DNA of 64,000 nt from DASXUG01 sp964620425. Lineage in GTDB: Bacteria > Pseudomonadota > Gammaproteobacteria > Burkholderiales > Methylophilaceae. The notes below the pieces were generated by a model. That model was not told where the DNA came from. It made no database searches and was given only the letters and a program-made list of their open reading frames with translations. Shown one piece after another: positions 9,344-18,454 of the stretch. The DNA lies in NCBI GenBank assembly GCA_964620425.1, contig CAZUGV010000006.1:1-64000 (forward strand), given 5' to 3'. A program made the position numbers and the translations under genes. Every line of letters begins with the position of its first letter. The stretch's first letter is position 1.

Positions 9344-9862
9344 ATGCAAGAACCAGAACAATTTCTAGAAGTTTTTTTGCAGCCAGGGGAATATTTCTTT
9401 GGGGATTTTGAAACGCGCTTACGTACTTTATTAGGGTCATGTGTTTCCATCACATTCTGGCATCCAACCAAACTGATTGGTGGAATGAACCATATTATGT
9501 TACCCACGCGGGGTGAGGCCGCCACCAAAAAAATGCAACGTGAGGGCGGAAGCTTAGACGGCAAATATGCTGACGAATCGCTCACGTTAATGTTGAATGA
9601 AATGAAAAAAGCTGGGACACGTCCGAGTGAATATCAAGTTAAATTATTTGGCGGTGGCGATATGTTTTCAAAATCAAATCAGGAAAACTCACAAGGCAAA
9701 AAAGGTCATATTGGGTTAGGTAATATTGGCGCGGCTAAAAATTTACTGCAACAACATGGTTTTAAATGTCATGCTGAACATCTTGGTGGTCTTGGACATC
9801 GCTATATTATCTTTGATATATGGAATGGCAATGTCTGGATGAAGCATGAGTCAAAAACGTAA
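9344..9862 (+). CDS. cheD: Chemoreceptor glutamine deamidase CheD
   Basis: A 172-aa CheD protein that deamidates receptor glutamines. The expected catalytic Cys is in LLGSCVSITFWHP and the His in GGMNHIMLP. Later blocks are VKLFGGGDM and GLGNIGAAKN. ATG 9344 is chosen. A TTG at 9332 would overlap cheR by 8 bp and only adds MGNE before the usual N-terminus. It lies between cheR and cheB, the usual adaptation trio. Confidence 0.93.
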   Translation: MQEPEQFLEVFLQPGEYFFGDFETRLRTLLGSCVSITFWHPTKLIGGMNHIMLPTRGEAATKKMQREGGSLDGKYADESLTLMLNEMKKAGTRPSEYQVKLFGGGDMFSKSNQENSQGKKGHIGLGNIGAAKNLLQQHGFKCHAEHLGGLGHRYIIFDIWNGNVWMKHESKT

Positions 9863-9924
9863 GCTATTTTAAAGATTGCGCAGTCACTTCAATATAATAA
9901 AAGCACAAAAATGAGAAGTTTATT

Positions 9925-10989
9925 ATGCAAAAAATTAAAGTATTAGTGGTAGATGATTCGGCGGTAGTCAGGCAGGTATTGACTGACAAGTTAAATCGCT
10001 CAACTGAGATTGAGTTACTTGGTACAGCTTCAGATCCCATTTTTGCAATGGAGAAAATGAAGCAAGTATGGCCAGATGTAATTATTTTGGATATAGAAAT
10101 GCCACGTATGGATGGCATTACATTTCTGAAGAAATTGATGGCACAACGCCCTACGGCGGTGGTTATTTGTTCCACCCTAACGGAAAAAGGGGCGGAAACC
10201 ACAATGCAAGCGCTAGCAGCTGGTGCGGTAAGTATTATTACTAAGCCCAAAGTGGGTTTAAAAAACTTTCTTCAAGATGTCTCGGATGACCTGATTGAGG
10301 TGGTAAAGGTGGCTTCAAGAGCCAATGTAAAGCGTCTGTTAAATAGTGCGCCGATAAATGTACCGAAAAAATTGGATGTGAGTGAAGTACTGCCAGCTTC
10401 AAATCAAGCAATGACACAGACTACAGATCGAATCGTTGCAATAGGTACATCAACAGGCGGTACGCAAGCCCTAGAGCGTGTGTTAACAGCTCTGCCAAGG
10501 GTTTGCCCAGGTATTGTTATTGTGCAGCACATGCCAGAAAGTTTTACTGCAGCCTTTGCTGAGCGATTAAATAGTTTATGCGAAATCGAAGTAAAAGAAG
10601 CGGTTGCGGGAGATCGGGTCATCCCAGGGCGTGCTATCATTGCCCCAGGTGGAAAGCATATGTTGCTAAAACGTAGTGGTGCGCAATATCACGTTGATGT
10701 GGTGAATGGGCCTCCTGTGAGTCGACATCGACCTTCGGTCAATGTGTTGTTTCGCTCGGTAGCGCAATCTGCGGGCAAAAATGCATTGGGTATTATCATG
10801 ACAGGTATGGGCGATGATGGCGCACAAGGGTTGAAAGAAATGCTAGATGTAGGTGCTCACACACTGGGTCAAAATGAAGCCAGTTGTGTTGTTTATGGGA
10901 TGCCAAAAGAAGCCTGTAAACTAGGAGCTGTTGAGCGGGAGATTGAATTGGACGCTATCCCCAGAGAAATTGTTGCCTATGGACGATAA
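9925..10989 (+). CDS. cheB: Chemoreceptor methylesterase/deamidase CheB
   Basis: A 354-aa response regulator-methylesterase that removes receptor methyl groups. The N-terminal receiver has VVDDSAVVRQV and the phosphoacceptor in ILDIEMPRMDG. The C-terminal catalytic domain (from about 170) has the Ser in IGTSTGG, the His in VQHMPESF and the Asp in MTGMGDDGA. CheA phosphorylation of the receiver should activate the esterase. It follows cheD by 62 bp. Confidence 0.96.
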   Translation: MQKIKVLVVDDSAVVRQVLTDKLNRSTEIELLGTASDPIFAMEKMKQVWPDVIILDIEMPRMDGITFLKKLMAQRPTAVVICSTLTEKGAETTMQALAAGAVSIITKPKVGLKNFLQDVSDDLIEVVKVASRANVKRLLNSAPINVPKKLDVSEVLPASNQAMTQTTDRIVAIGTSTGGTQALERVLTALPRVCPGIVIVQHMPESFTAAFAERLNSLCEIEVKEAVAGDRVIPGRAIIAPGGKHMLLKRSGAQYHVDVVNGPPVSRHRPSVNVLFRSVAQSAGKNALGIIMTGMGDDGAQGLKEMLDVGAHTLGQNEASCVVYGMPKEACKLGAVEREIELDAIPREIVAYGR

Positions 10990-11099
10990 GAAATCAATTA
11001 AAAAAATTAATTAAGTCATGAACAATATAAAGGTTATGTAGATTACTTTTTTGTTTGAAATAAGTGTGTTTTTTTAAAATTAGAATAAAGGCCCAAAAA

Positions 11100-11465
11100 A
11101 TGTCTAAAAGTATTATGATTATTGACGATTCCCCTTCGGTTAGGCAGGTTGTCAGCATTACATTACGAGCTTCTGGTTACGAAGTGATTGAATCTTCAGA
11201 TGGCAAAGATGCGATAAGCAAGCTCATTGGACAAAAGATTCACATGATGATTTGTGATGTAAATATGCCCAATATGGATGGTATTGAGTTTGTCAAAGCA
11301 GTGAAAAAAATTGCTGCCTATAAATTTACACCTATCGTGATGCTTACTGAAGCGGGTGAGGAAGCGAAACAACAAGGACGTGAAGCCGGGGTAAAGGCGT
11401 GGATGGTGAAACCATTCCAACCAGCACAGCTGATCAAAGCTGTTGAAAAATTTGCAGCTCAATAA
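11100..11465 (+). CDS. cheY: Second CheY-type response regulator
   Basis: A 121-aa receiver very similar to the one at 2570. It has IIDDSPSVRQVV, the phosphoacceptor in ICDVNMPNMDG (Asp53), Thr in VMLTEAG and Lys in WMVKPFQPAQ. It lacks one residue after the switch Thr (TEAG against TTES). An in-frame GTG at 11064 exists, but ATG 11100 has AAAGG upstream and starts exactly at the receiver fold. It closes the cluster before a terminator. It may be a second output or a phosphate sink. Confidence 0.92.
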   Translation: MSKSIMIIDDSPSVRQVVSITLRASGYEVIESSDGKDAISKLIGQKIHMMICDVNMPNMDGIEFVKAVKKIAAYKFTPIVMLTEAGEEAKQQGREAGVKAWMVKPFQPAQLIKAVEKFAAQ

Positions 11466-11617
11466 ATAAGATTGAGGCTTTGCACAAAGTCTAGTAGTTA
11501 ATTAATGTCTGTGATTAACGGAGCGTTCTATGCAATGGTTATTTGACCTCTAATAATCCAGGTGAATAACCCTAATGAATTACTTGCTGCGTAGCAGCAT
11601 TACTTCAACTGGGATAA

Positions 11618-11647
11618 TAAAAAAGCCAGCATTTGCTGGCTTTTTTA
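11618..11647. terminator. Bidirectional intrinsic terminator
   Basis: GCCAGC at 11625-11630 pairs with GCTGGC at 11635-11640 around a four-base loop. An A-run lies on the left and a T-run on the right, so the hairpin has a U-tract in both directions. It separates the convergent second cheY and hupB. The rest of 11466-11688 holds only a short repeat of taactagtt and nothing recognisable. Confidence 0.85.
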
Positions 11648-11688
11648 ACATTGTCATAAGCTAACTAGTTCATAAGTTAACTAGTGAT

Positions 11689-11961
11689 TTAGTTTAATGC
11701 GTCTTTTAATGCTTTGCCTGCAGTAAATGCTGGCGCCTTACGTGCTGCAATTTGCAACTCTTTACCTGTTTGTGGGTTGCGGCCAGTGCGAGCTGCACGT
11801 TGGCTAACTTTAAATGTACCAAAACCGATTAAAGTCACGGAGTCACCATTCTTTAATGCGTTTGTAACCGCGTCCGTGAATGCATCCACAACCTTGGCAG
11901 CCGCAGCTTTAGTAACGTCAGCATCACTTGCAATTTGAGCAATCAATTCTTGTTTATTCAT
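11689..11961 (-). CDS. hupB: HU-type nucleoid DNA-binding protein
   Basis: A 90-aa HU family protein that bends and compacts DNA. The N-terminus MNKQELIAQIA, the core LIGFGTFKV and the arm RTGRNPQTGKEL (with the conserved Pro) are all typical, and the length is standard. It has its own leader and ends at the bidirectional terminator. IHF subunits share the fold, but the even sequence and the arm favour HU. Confidence 0.95.
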   Translation of the reverse strand: MNKQELIAQIASDADVTKAAAAKVVDAFTDAVTNALKNGDSVTLIGFGTFKVSQRAARTGRNPQTGKELQIAARKAPAFTAGKALKDALN

Positions 11962-12076
11962 CGGTATTCATTCTTTAAAGAGTTAACGGGAAACGTATCT
12001 TAACTTAAGTTGCGTCACAAAATAAAGCACTAAATTGCAATATTTCCTGATAAATAGGGGCTTTCAGCTTGTTTTG

Positions 12077-12241
12077 TTAAATTTCCATCATTTCAAAGTC
12101 AGCTTTTGACACACCACAATCAGGACAAGCCCAGTTTGCGGGAACATCTTCCCATTTTGTGCCTGCTGGAATGCCTTCATCTGGTAGACCATTTTCCTCT
12201 TCGTAGATAAAGCCACATACGATACATTGCCAAATTTTCAT
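12077..12241 (-). CDS. Rubredoxin
   Basis: A 54-aa electron carrier with one Fe bound by four Cys, in CIVCGFIY and CPDCGVSK. The usual WEDVPANWACP core and a C-terminal DFEMMEI are present. GGAAGG stands just upstream of the ATG. It lies 39 bp downstream of argH on the same strand and upstream of hupB. A paralogue is at 41285. Confidence 0.95.
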   Translation of the reverse strand: MKIWQCIVCGFIYEEENGLPDEGIPAGTKWEDVPANWACPDCGVSKADFEMMEI

Positions 12242-12280
12242 TGCTTTTCCTTCCTATTGTTAGGGAAATAGGTTGTAAAT

Positions 12281-13687
12281 TTAATCGGCCATCAATTTCT
12301 TCGCACGCGCTATCGCCAATTTGACTTGCTGCGGCGCAGTGCCTCCCACATGATTGCGGCTTGATAGTGAGCCTTCTAGCGTTAGCACTTGATAGACATC
12401 TTCAGCTATTTGTGCACTAAATTGCTGTAAGCTGGTTAAAGGTAAATCAGCTAAATCGCAGCCTTGTTCGACGGCGTAACGAACAGCCAAGGCCACCACT
12501 TCATGCGCATCACGGAATGGCGTGCCTTTTTTGACTAAATAGTCAGCTAAATCGGTGGCTGTGGCGAAACCCTCAGCAGCAGCTTGACGCATTGCTGCTT
12601 GGTTAACTTTGATGCCGCGTAGCATATCAGCATAGATTTCTAACGTCACCAATAGGGTGTCAGCCGTATCAAAAAGTGGCTCTTTATCTTCTTGATTGTC
12701 TTTGTTGTAAGCAAGTGGTTGGCTTTTCATTAAGCTGAGTAGCGCCATTAAATGCCCTGTGACGCGACCTGTTTTGCCGCGTACCAACTCGGGCACGTCA
12801 GGGTTTTTCTTTTGCGGCATGATGGATGAGCCAGTACAAAACCTATCCGCAATATCCACAAAAGCAAACCTTGGGCTTGACCACAAAATTAACTCTTCTG
12901 AAAAGCGGGATAAATGTGTCATCACGAGCGCGGCGGCTGAAGTAAATTCGATGGCAAAATCGCGATCTGACACGGCATCTAATGAGTTTTGACAAACGCC
13001 ATCAAAACCCAATTCTTTAGCAACCATCTCGCGGTCAATCGGGTAGCTGGTACCCGCTAACGCCGCGGCACCCAAAGGCAGGCGGTTGATACGACGGCGA
13101 CAATCTGCAAAGCGTTCGTAATCGCGTTGTAGCATTTCAAAATACGCCATTAAATGATGACCAAATGTCACGGGTTGAGCGACTTGTAAGTGGGTAAAAC
13201 CAGGCATCACGGTATCAAAATGTTGCTCTGCCAAATCGACTATCGAGTGTTGTAGTTTACGAATCCCAGCCAGTACTTGATCGACTGTGCTGCGTAACCA
13301 AAGCCTAACATCCGTTGCTACCTGATCGTTGCGTGAGCGCCCTGTGTGCAAGCGCTTACCTGCGTCGCCTATCTTGTCTGTCAGGCGTTTTTCAATATTC
13401 AGGTGTACGTCTTCAAGGTCTAAAAGCCACTCAAATTTGCCAGCACGAATCTCTTCTAAAATTTCGAGCAAGCCAGTGTGGATTGATGCAACGTCTTCAA
13501 GGCTGATGATGCCTTGTGCGCCCAACATGTGCGAATGGGCTATTGAGCCTTGAATATCAAATTCGGCTAATCGCTGGTCAAAGCTGACTGATGCGGTATA
13601 ACGTTTGACTAATTCTGCAACAGGCTCATTAAAGCGACCTGACCAAGTTTTATTTTGCTGATTTGAGTTGAGTTCTGAGTTAGACAT
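12281..13687 (-). CDS. argH: Argininosuccinate lyase
   Basis: Cleaves argininosuccinate to arginine and fumarate, the last step of arginine synthesis. It has HTGRSRNDQVATD, the superfamily signature GSSIMPQKKNPDVPE and LPLGAAALAGT. The ATG at 13687 gives 468 aa, close to the family length. An ATG at 13741 would add 18 residues without homology or a clear ribosome site. It is divergent from algZ, an arrangement common in beta- and gammaproteobacteria. Confidence 0.96.
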   Translation of the reverse strand: MSNSELNSNQQNKTWSGRFNEPVAELVKRYTASVSFDQRLAEFDIQGSIAHSHMLGAQGIISLEDVASIHTGLLEILEEIRAGKFEWLLDLEDVHLNIEKRLTDKIGDAGKRLHTGRSRNDQVATDVRLWLRSTVDQVLAGIRKLQHSIVDLAEQHFDTVMPGFTHLQVAQPVTFGHHLMAYFEMLQRDYERFADCRRRINRLPLGAAALAGTSYPIDREMVAKELGFDGVCQNSLDAVSDRDFAIEFTSAAALVMTHLSRFSEELILWSSPRFAFVDIADRFCTGSSIMPQKKNPDVPELVRGKTGRVTGHLMALLSLMKSQPLAYNKDNQEDKEPLFDTADTLLVTLEIYADMLRGIKVNQAAMRQAAAEGFATATDLADYLVKKGTPFRDAHEVVALAVRYAVEQGCDLADLPLTSLQQFSAQIAEDVYQVLTLEGSLSSRNHVGGTAPQQVKLAIARAKKLMAD

Positions 13688-13772
13688 AAGTGTGTCATCT
13701 ATTGTTTGATTATTTAGGGTTTTGTATGAATTGTGTTGCATACAAAAATTGGTTTACGAATAATAGTGCTAT

Positions 13773-14846
13773 ATGGCAAGTATAAAGCAAATTCCAAACA
13801 ATTCCATTTCGACCGATGGTAATCACGCCAATTTGGTGTTGAATTTGCCACGTAACGCATACAAATTACCTGATTTTCGCAATTTAGGGGTTTGCGTACG
13901 CACGTTGGTGATTGTCAACTTATGCGTTTTAATCACGGCCATTGTGCAAGGGAATACATGGGTAGGGATTCTCAATAGTCTGACAGAGCTTTCTGCTTGG
14001 ACTCAGCCTGTACTTTTAATCAGCATTATTGCTTTGTACGCGTTTCAACCGTGGCTTGATAAACTCACGTATCAATCTGGGACGGCAGTGATTATTTCGC
14101 TCGTATTGATCGTCACGTATGGCTGTAATGAATTGGTAGCGCAGCTAATTAACGCAGATCTCAACACATTAAAAGTACGATCATATGTACTCGCAGCAAG
14201 CTTGGCTTCGCTGGTTTTATACTATTTTAATTTGCGTTATCGTGCACTGACCCCAGCTATCGCTGAAGCGCGGCTACAAGCACTGCAAGCGCGCATACGC
14301 CCACACTTTCTGTTTAATTGTATTAATGGTGTTATTTCCGTGGTGCGGAAAAATCCCAAGCTAGCGGAGACAGCGCTTGAAGACATGGCAGATTTGTTTC
14401 GAGTGTTAATGGCAGATAATCGCGACTTAGTGCCATTAGCCAAAGAAATTGGCTTATCACGCCAGTATTTGGCGCTAGAGAAAATGCGCTTAGATGAAAG
14501 ATTGCAAATTACTTGGCAAGTTGAAAATATGCCGCCAGATGCGCTTATGCCCCCGTTGGTGTTGCAACCTTTGCTAGAAAACGCGGTTTACCACGGGATT
14601 GAGCCATTGCCAGAGGGCGGTGAAATCGTCATTACAATACAGTCTTTGCGTAATGAGGTTCATTTTATTTTAACCAATCCCTACCTCACACGCAGCGCAC
14701 ATAACGGCAATAAAATGGCGTTGATGAATATTCGTGAGCGTTTGGCCTTACATTTTGATTCGGAAGCAAAGCTAACTGCACGAGCAGAAAACAATCTTTA
14801 CGAGGTGCATATTGTCATCCCCTACAAAAAGCACAATTATGTCTAA
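13773..14846 (+). CDS. algZ: LytS/AlgZ-type sensor histidine kinase
   Basis: A 357-aa membrane kinase. Four hydrophobic segments lie between about residues 42 and 155. A His-kinase domain follows, with the phosphoacceptor in QARIRPHFLFNCIN (about 178), and an ATPase domain with LLENAVYHGIEP. It pairs with the LytTR regulator 9 bp downstream. In pseudomonads the AlgZR pair controls surface traits. The target here is unknown. Confidence 0.9.
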   Translation: MASIKQIPNNSISTDGNHANLVLNLPRNAYKLPDFRNLGVCVRTLVIVNLCVLITAIVQGNTWVGILNSLTELSAWTQPVLLISIIALYAFQPWLDKLTYQSGTAVIISLVLIVTYGCNELVAQLINADLNTLKVRSYVLAASLASLVLYYFNLRYRALTPAIAEARLQALQARIRPHFLFNCINGVISVVRKNPKLAETALEDMADLFRVLMADNRDLVPLAKEIGLSRQYLALEKMRLDERLQITWQVENMPPDALMPPLVLQPLLENAVYHGIEPLPEGGEIVITIQSLRNEVHFILTNPYLTRSAHNGNKMALMNIRERLALHFDSEAKLTARAENNLYEVHIVIPYKKHNYV

Positions 14847-14855
14847 GGGGTTGTT

Positions 14856-15602
14856 ATGAATAATAATCGCATCGCAGCCATCATTGCCGATGATGAGACC
14901 CCAGCCAGAAATCGACTGAGAACATTGCTAGAAGATATAGGCTATGTTGATGTTGTGGGTGAAGCTAAAAATGGAAAAGAGGCGTTATTGCTAGCGGAGC
15001 AATCCCATGCGCAACTGATGCTTCTCGATATTCGTATGCCACAAATGGATGGGATTGAAGCAGCAGAACATGCACAAAAACTTAATCCTCCCCCCGCTGT
15101 GATTTTTACCACTGCTTACGATGCTTATGCATTGAAAGCATTTGACTTAAATGCGGTTGATTACTTGCTTAAACCGATACGCCTAGAACGTCTGAACACC
15201 GCACTGGGCAAGGCACATGCCTTGCTGCCGAAACAGCTTGAAGCCATTAAAAGTTTACAACAAAAGCGCACGCACTTTAGCGTCAGCGAGCGCAATCGTA
15301 TTCTACTTGTGCCGCTGGAGGAAGTGATTTACCTAAAGGCAGAGTTAAAGTACATCACGGTAAAAACTGCGGAACGTGAATATTTAATTGAAGACTCACT
15401 GACCAATCTGGAAGCTGAGCTTGCGAGTAGTTTTGTTAGAATACACCGCAATTGTTTAGTGGCTAAAACCCAAATTGCTGGTTTAGAAAAACAGCATGGC
15501 GATGCGCATGAAACGCAGTGGCTACTCTTACTTAAGAATCAAGAAGAGAAATTAGCGGTTAGCCGCAGACAAATTCAAACAATCAAAGACCTGAACTTTT
15601 AA
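14856..15602 (+). CDS. algR: LytTR-family response regulator (AlgR-like)
   Basis: A 248-aa regulator. The N-terminal receiver has ADDETPARNRL and the phosphoacceptor in LLDIRMPQMDG; the switch Lys is in DYLLKPIRLERL. The C-terminal LytTR DNA-binding domain (from about 145) has VIYLKAELKYITV and FVRIHRNCLV. AAGGGG precedes the ATG. It is co-transcribed with algZ and lies immediately before hemC, as in many proteobacteria. Confidence 0.92.
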   Translation: MNNNRIAAIIADDETPARNRLRTLLEDIGYVDVVGEAKNGKEALLLAEQSHAQLMLLDIRMPQMDGIEAAEHAQKLNPPPAVIFTTAYDAYALKAFDLNAVDYLLKPIRLERLNTALGKAHALLPKQLEAIKSLQQKRTHFSVSERNRILLVPLEEVIYLKAELKYITVKTAEREYLIEDSLTNLEAELASSFVRIHRNCLVAKTQIAGLEKQHGDAHETQWLLLLKNQEEKLAVSRRQIQTIKDLNF

Positions 15603-15658
15603 AGTGCGTCTTTAACCCGCTCCGCTTGCAACGGTCGAGCTTATGATAAAATAAACAC

Positions 15659-16594
15659 ATGAACACTATTCCAAAAAAACTGATTATCGCTTCACGTGAG
15701 AGCGCACTTGCAATGTGGCAAGCGCAACATATTCAAAGTGCGCTGCAAAAGTTATACCCTGATACTGTTGTTGAAATTTTGGGCATGACAACCACGGGAG
15801 ATCAAATCTTAGATTCCCCGCTGTCTCGTATTGGCGGTAAGGGTTTGTTTGTGAAAGAGCTTGAGCAAGCGCTGGCAGATGGCCGTGCAGATTTGGCAGT
15901 ACACTCGATGAAAGATGTCCCGATGCATCTCCCTGAGGGTTTTATGCTCGCCGCTATTGGTGAGCGAGGAGATGCTCGTGATGCTTTTGTGTCCAATCAA
16001 TACAAGTCGTTAGAAGACTTGCCACAGGGCGCAATCGTTGGTACATCAAGCTTACGTCGCCAAAGTCAATTGCAGGCAATGTTTCCTCACTTGGTGATTG
16101 AGTCATTGCGCGGCAATTTGCAAACACGCTTACGTAAGTTAGATGAAGGGCAATATGCCGCGATTATTCTAGCAGCAGCAGGCCTGATTCGCTTAGGGCT
16201 TGAAGCACGCATTGCACAATTCATCCCCACAACGAGTAGCATCCCAGCAGTCGGACAAGGCGCATTAGGGATAGAAATTAACGCAAATCGTCCAGATTTG
16301 TTAAAAGTACTTGCGCCTCTGAATCATGCTGAAACCGCTGCCAGTGTGGAGGCGGAGCGGGGCATGAGCCGCGCATTAGCGGGAAGTTGCACCGTACCGT
16401 TAGGTGCGTATGCTGAAGTGCTCGGGAATACGATTAAAATGACAGGGTTTGTCGCTAGCATCAACGGTGCGCAATTGATTAAACAAACCGTCACTGGCAC
16501 AATCAGTGAGCCAGAAAGTCTGGGTAAGCTATTAGCGCAAAAGCTCACGGACTTGGGTGCTGACAAAATTCTAGCAGAGTTGCCCAAGGCTTGA
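15659..16594 (+). CDS. hemC: Porphobilinogen deaminase (hydroxymethylbilane synthase)
   Basis: Polymerises four porphobilinogens to hydroxymethylbilane. The 311-aa protein has GGKGLFVKELEQAL, DLAVHSMKDVP, GTSSLRRQSQL, RGNLQTRLRKL and the dipyrromethane-cofactor Cys in LAGSCTVPLGAYA. It heads hemC-hemD-hemX-hemY. A short palindrome (aaggcttgaagcctt) spans its stop codon but does not look like a terminator. Confidence 0.97.
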   Translation: MNTIPKKLIIASRESALAMWQAQHIQSALQKLYPDTVVEILGMTTTGDQILDSPLSRIGGKGLFVKELEQALADGRADLAVHSMKDVPMHLPEGFMLAAIGERGDARDAFVSNQYKSLEDLPQGAIVGTSSLRRQSQLQAMFPHLVIESLRGNLQTRLRKLDEGQYAAIILAAAGLIRLGLEARIAQFIPTTSSIPAVGQGALGIEINANRPDLLKVLAPLNHAETAASVEAERGMSRALAGSCTVPLGAYAEVLGNTIKMTGFVASINGAQLIKQTVTGTISEPESLGKLLAQKLTDLGADKILAELPKA

Positions 16595-16613
16595 AGCCTT
16601 GATTTAACCGTTA

Positions 16614-17390
16614 ATGCAGAATTTACAACATCAGCACATTGTCATTACGCGCCCAATCGACCAAGCGCATCAACTTAGTAGCAAGATCAAACAAGTGGGC
16701 GGCACACCTTGGATGTTTCCGTTAATTGCGATTGCTCCGCTTGATGACTACACGCAGTTTGAGCAGCAAATTGAACATATTGAAACATGTGATTGGCTTA
16801 TATTTATCAGCTCAAACGCTGTGCAAAATGCTATGCCCCGTATTTTGTCAAAATATCCAACGTTGCCACCAACGACAAAGTGTGCGGCAATTGGCCCAAC
16901 TACTGCCAGTAAGCTACGCAACTTCGGGGTCAACAACACGCTTACTCCGCAACTTCGCTTCGACAGTGAATCACTCTTGGCACTGCCTGAGATGCAAGCA
17001 GTACAAGGTAAAAAAATTATGATCGTACGTGGCGTTGGTGGCCGCGAGTTGATGGCTGACAAGCTAAAGGAACGTGGAGCAGAAGTTTGTTTTGCGGAAT
17101 GTTATTGCCGCGTCAACCCACAACAGAATGCCTACTTTTTAGACAATTTATGGAAAAATAATCAACTCAATGCGATTGTCGTGACAAGCTCGGAAGCCAT
17201 GCGCTACTTACTCGACATGACATTAAATCAACATGATTGGTTGCAACAAGTCACACTATGCGTCAATCATGCTAGGATTGCAGAATTGCCCATGAAACAT
17301 GGGCTCAAAGTGAGTATCGCGACGGCCCCTGGTGACGAAGCGATTTTAGATTGCTTAACGACAGTACTTAGCGTGCCATCAACAATATGA
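16614..17390 (+). CDS. hemD: Uroporphyrinogen-III synthase
   Basis: Cyclises hydroxymethylbilane to uroporphyrinogen III. This 258-aa member of a divergent family is recognised by VITRPIDQAHQLSSKI at the N-terminus, WLIFISSNAVQNA, IGPTTASKLRNFG, IMIVRGVGGRELMADKLKERGA and VVTSSEAMRYLL. It lies 19 bp after hemC and overlaps hemX by 4 bp (ATGA). Confidence 0.93.
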   Translation: MQNLQHQHIVITRPIDQAHQLSSKIKQVGGTPWMFPLIAIAPLDDYTQFEQQIEHIETCDWLIFISSNAVQNAMPRILSKYPTLPPTTKCAAIGPTTASKLRNFGVNNTLTPQLRFDSESLLALPEMQAVQGKKIMIVRGVGGRELMADKLKERGAEVCFAECYCRVNPQQNAYFLDNLWKNNQLNAIVVTSSEAMRYLLDMTLNQHDWLQQVTLCVNHARIAELPMKHGLKVSIATAPGDEAILDCLTTVLSVPSTI

Positions 17391-18454
17391 AAAACATCCA
17401 AGTCAATGAAGTTACTTCAGTAGAGCCGAAGCGTAGCGTTTTGTTTGGCGCAAAATCAATTGTCATCTTATGCTTGTTTGTTTTGTTTTTTGTGATTTGG
17501 CAATGGTTTCAGACGCGTCAATCAATACAGCAACTCGAAGGTGCGCTCACGCAAAAGCTAGAGCAATTTAATGAAAAAAATCAACAATCTTTAGCATTGT
17601 CGCGCAATGCGGACAACCGAAGTGCAAATACCTTAGCGCGTGTTTCATTGCTTGAGCAACAATTTGAAAAGTCTTTAGATCAGCAACAGGTACTTGAAAC
17701 ACTTTACTCTGAGCTTGCTGATAACCGTGAAGCGCGTGTGATTTCTGAGGTTGAGCAACTGCTGGTGATTGCCAATCAGCAGCTACAGCTGGCTGGTAAT
17801 GTAAAGTTGGCGTTAGTTGCTTTGCAAACAGCAGACACTCGATTGCAACAGCTCGACACCCCGCAAGCTAATCAACTGAGAAAGTCGTTATCGCATAATA
17901 TTCAACAATTGCAAGATTTGCCTTTGGTTGACACACTAGGCATTAGCTTAAAATTAGAAAACTTAAACCAATCAGTTGATCACTTGCCTTTGTCCAGCGA
18001 AAGTAAACCAATACAAAAGTCTTCTTTTCAGGCGCAGTCTACACAAGCCAGTCCATGGAAAATCTTGCTGGAAGAGGTTTGGTATGACATTAAGCACATG
18101 ATAGAAATAGAGCGAGTTGATCGCCCTCAGACTCCGCTATTGAGCCCAGATCAGTCCTATTTTGTGAGGGAAAACATTAAATTACATTTGCTCACCGCTA
18201 GAATTGCACTGCTTCAACATGACGAAATTACCTACAAGGCTGATTTGCTTGCGACTAAAAGTTGGCTAAATACTCATTTTGATCTGCGTGATGCTGAGGT
18301 CAAAAGTGCAATCGCTACCTTACAGGAGCTATCAAGTAACGCGATCAATATTCAAATGCCAGATACTGAAGAGAGCCTAACTTTGGCAAGTACTTACAAG
18401 CTTTCGTTGGAGCATAGAGCAGAACCCAAAAGAACTGTGACGGGTAAAAAATAA
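17387..18454 (+). CDS. hemX: HemX-type membrane protein
   Basis: A 355-aa protein with one membrane helix (about residues 22-40), a Gln-rich coiled-coil region (about 44-120) and a helical C-terminal half. It has the position and shape of the HemX family annotated as uroporphyrin-III C-methyltransferase-like. No SAM-binding motif is visible, so a methyltransferase activity is doubtful. It overlaps both hemD and hemY, which implies translational coupling. Confidence 0.85.
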   Translation: MKNIQVNEVTSVEPKRSVLFGAKSIVILCLFVLFFVIWQWFQTRQSIQQLEGALTQKLEQFNEKNQQSLALSRNADNRSANTLARVSLLEQQFEKSLDQQQVLETLYSELADNREARVISEVEQLLVIANQQLQLAGNVKLALVALQTADTRLQQLDTPQANQLRKSLSHNIQQLQDLPLVDTLGISLKLENLNQSVDHLPLSSESKPIQKSSFQAQSTQASPWKILLEEVWYDIKHMIEIERVDRPQTPLLSPDQSYFVRENIKLHLLTARIALLQHDEITYKADLLATKSWLNTHFDLRDAEVKSAIATLQELSSNAINIQMPDTEESLTLASTYKLSLEHRAEPKRTVTGKK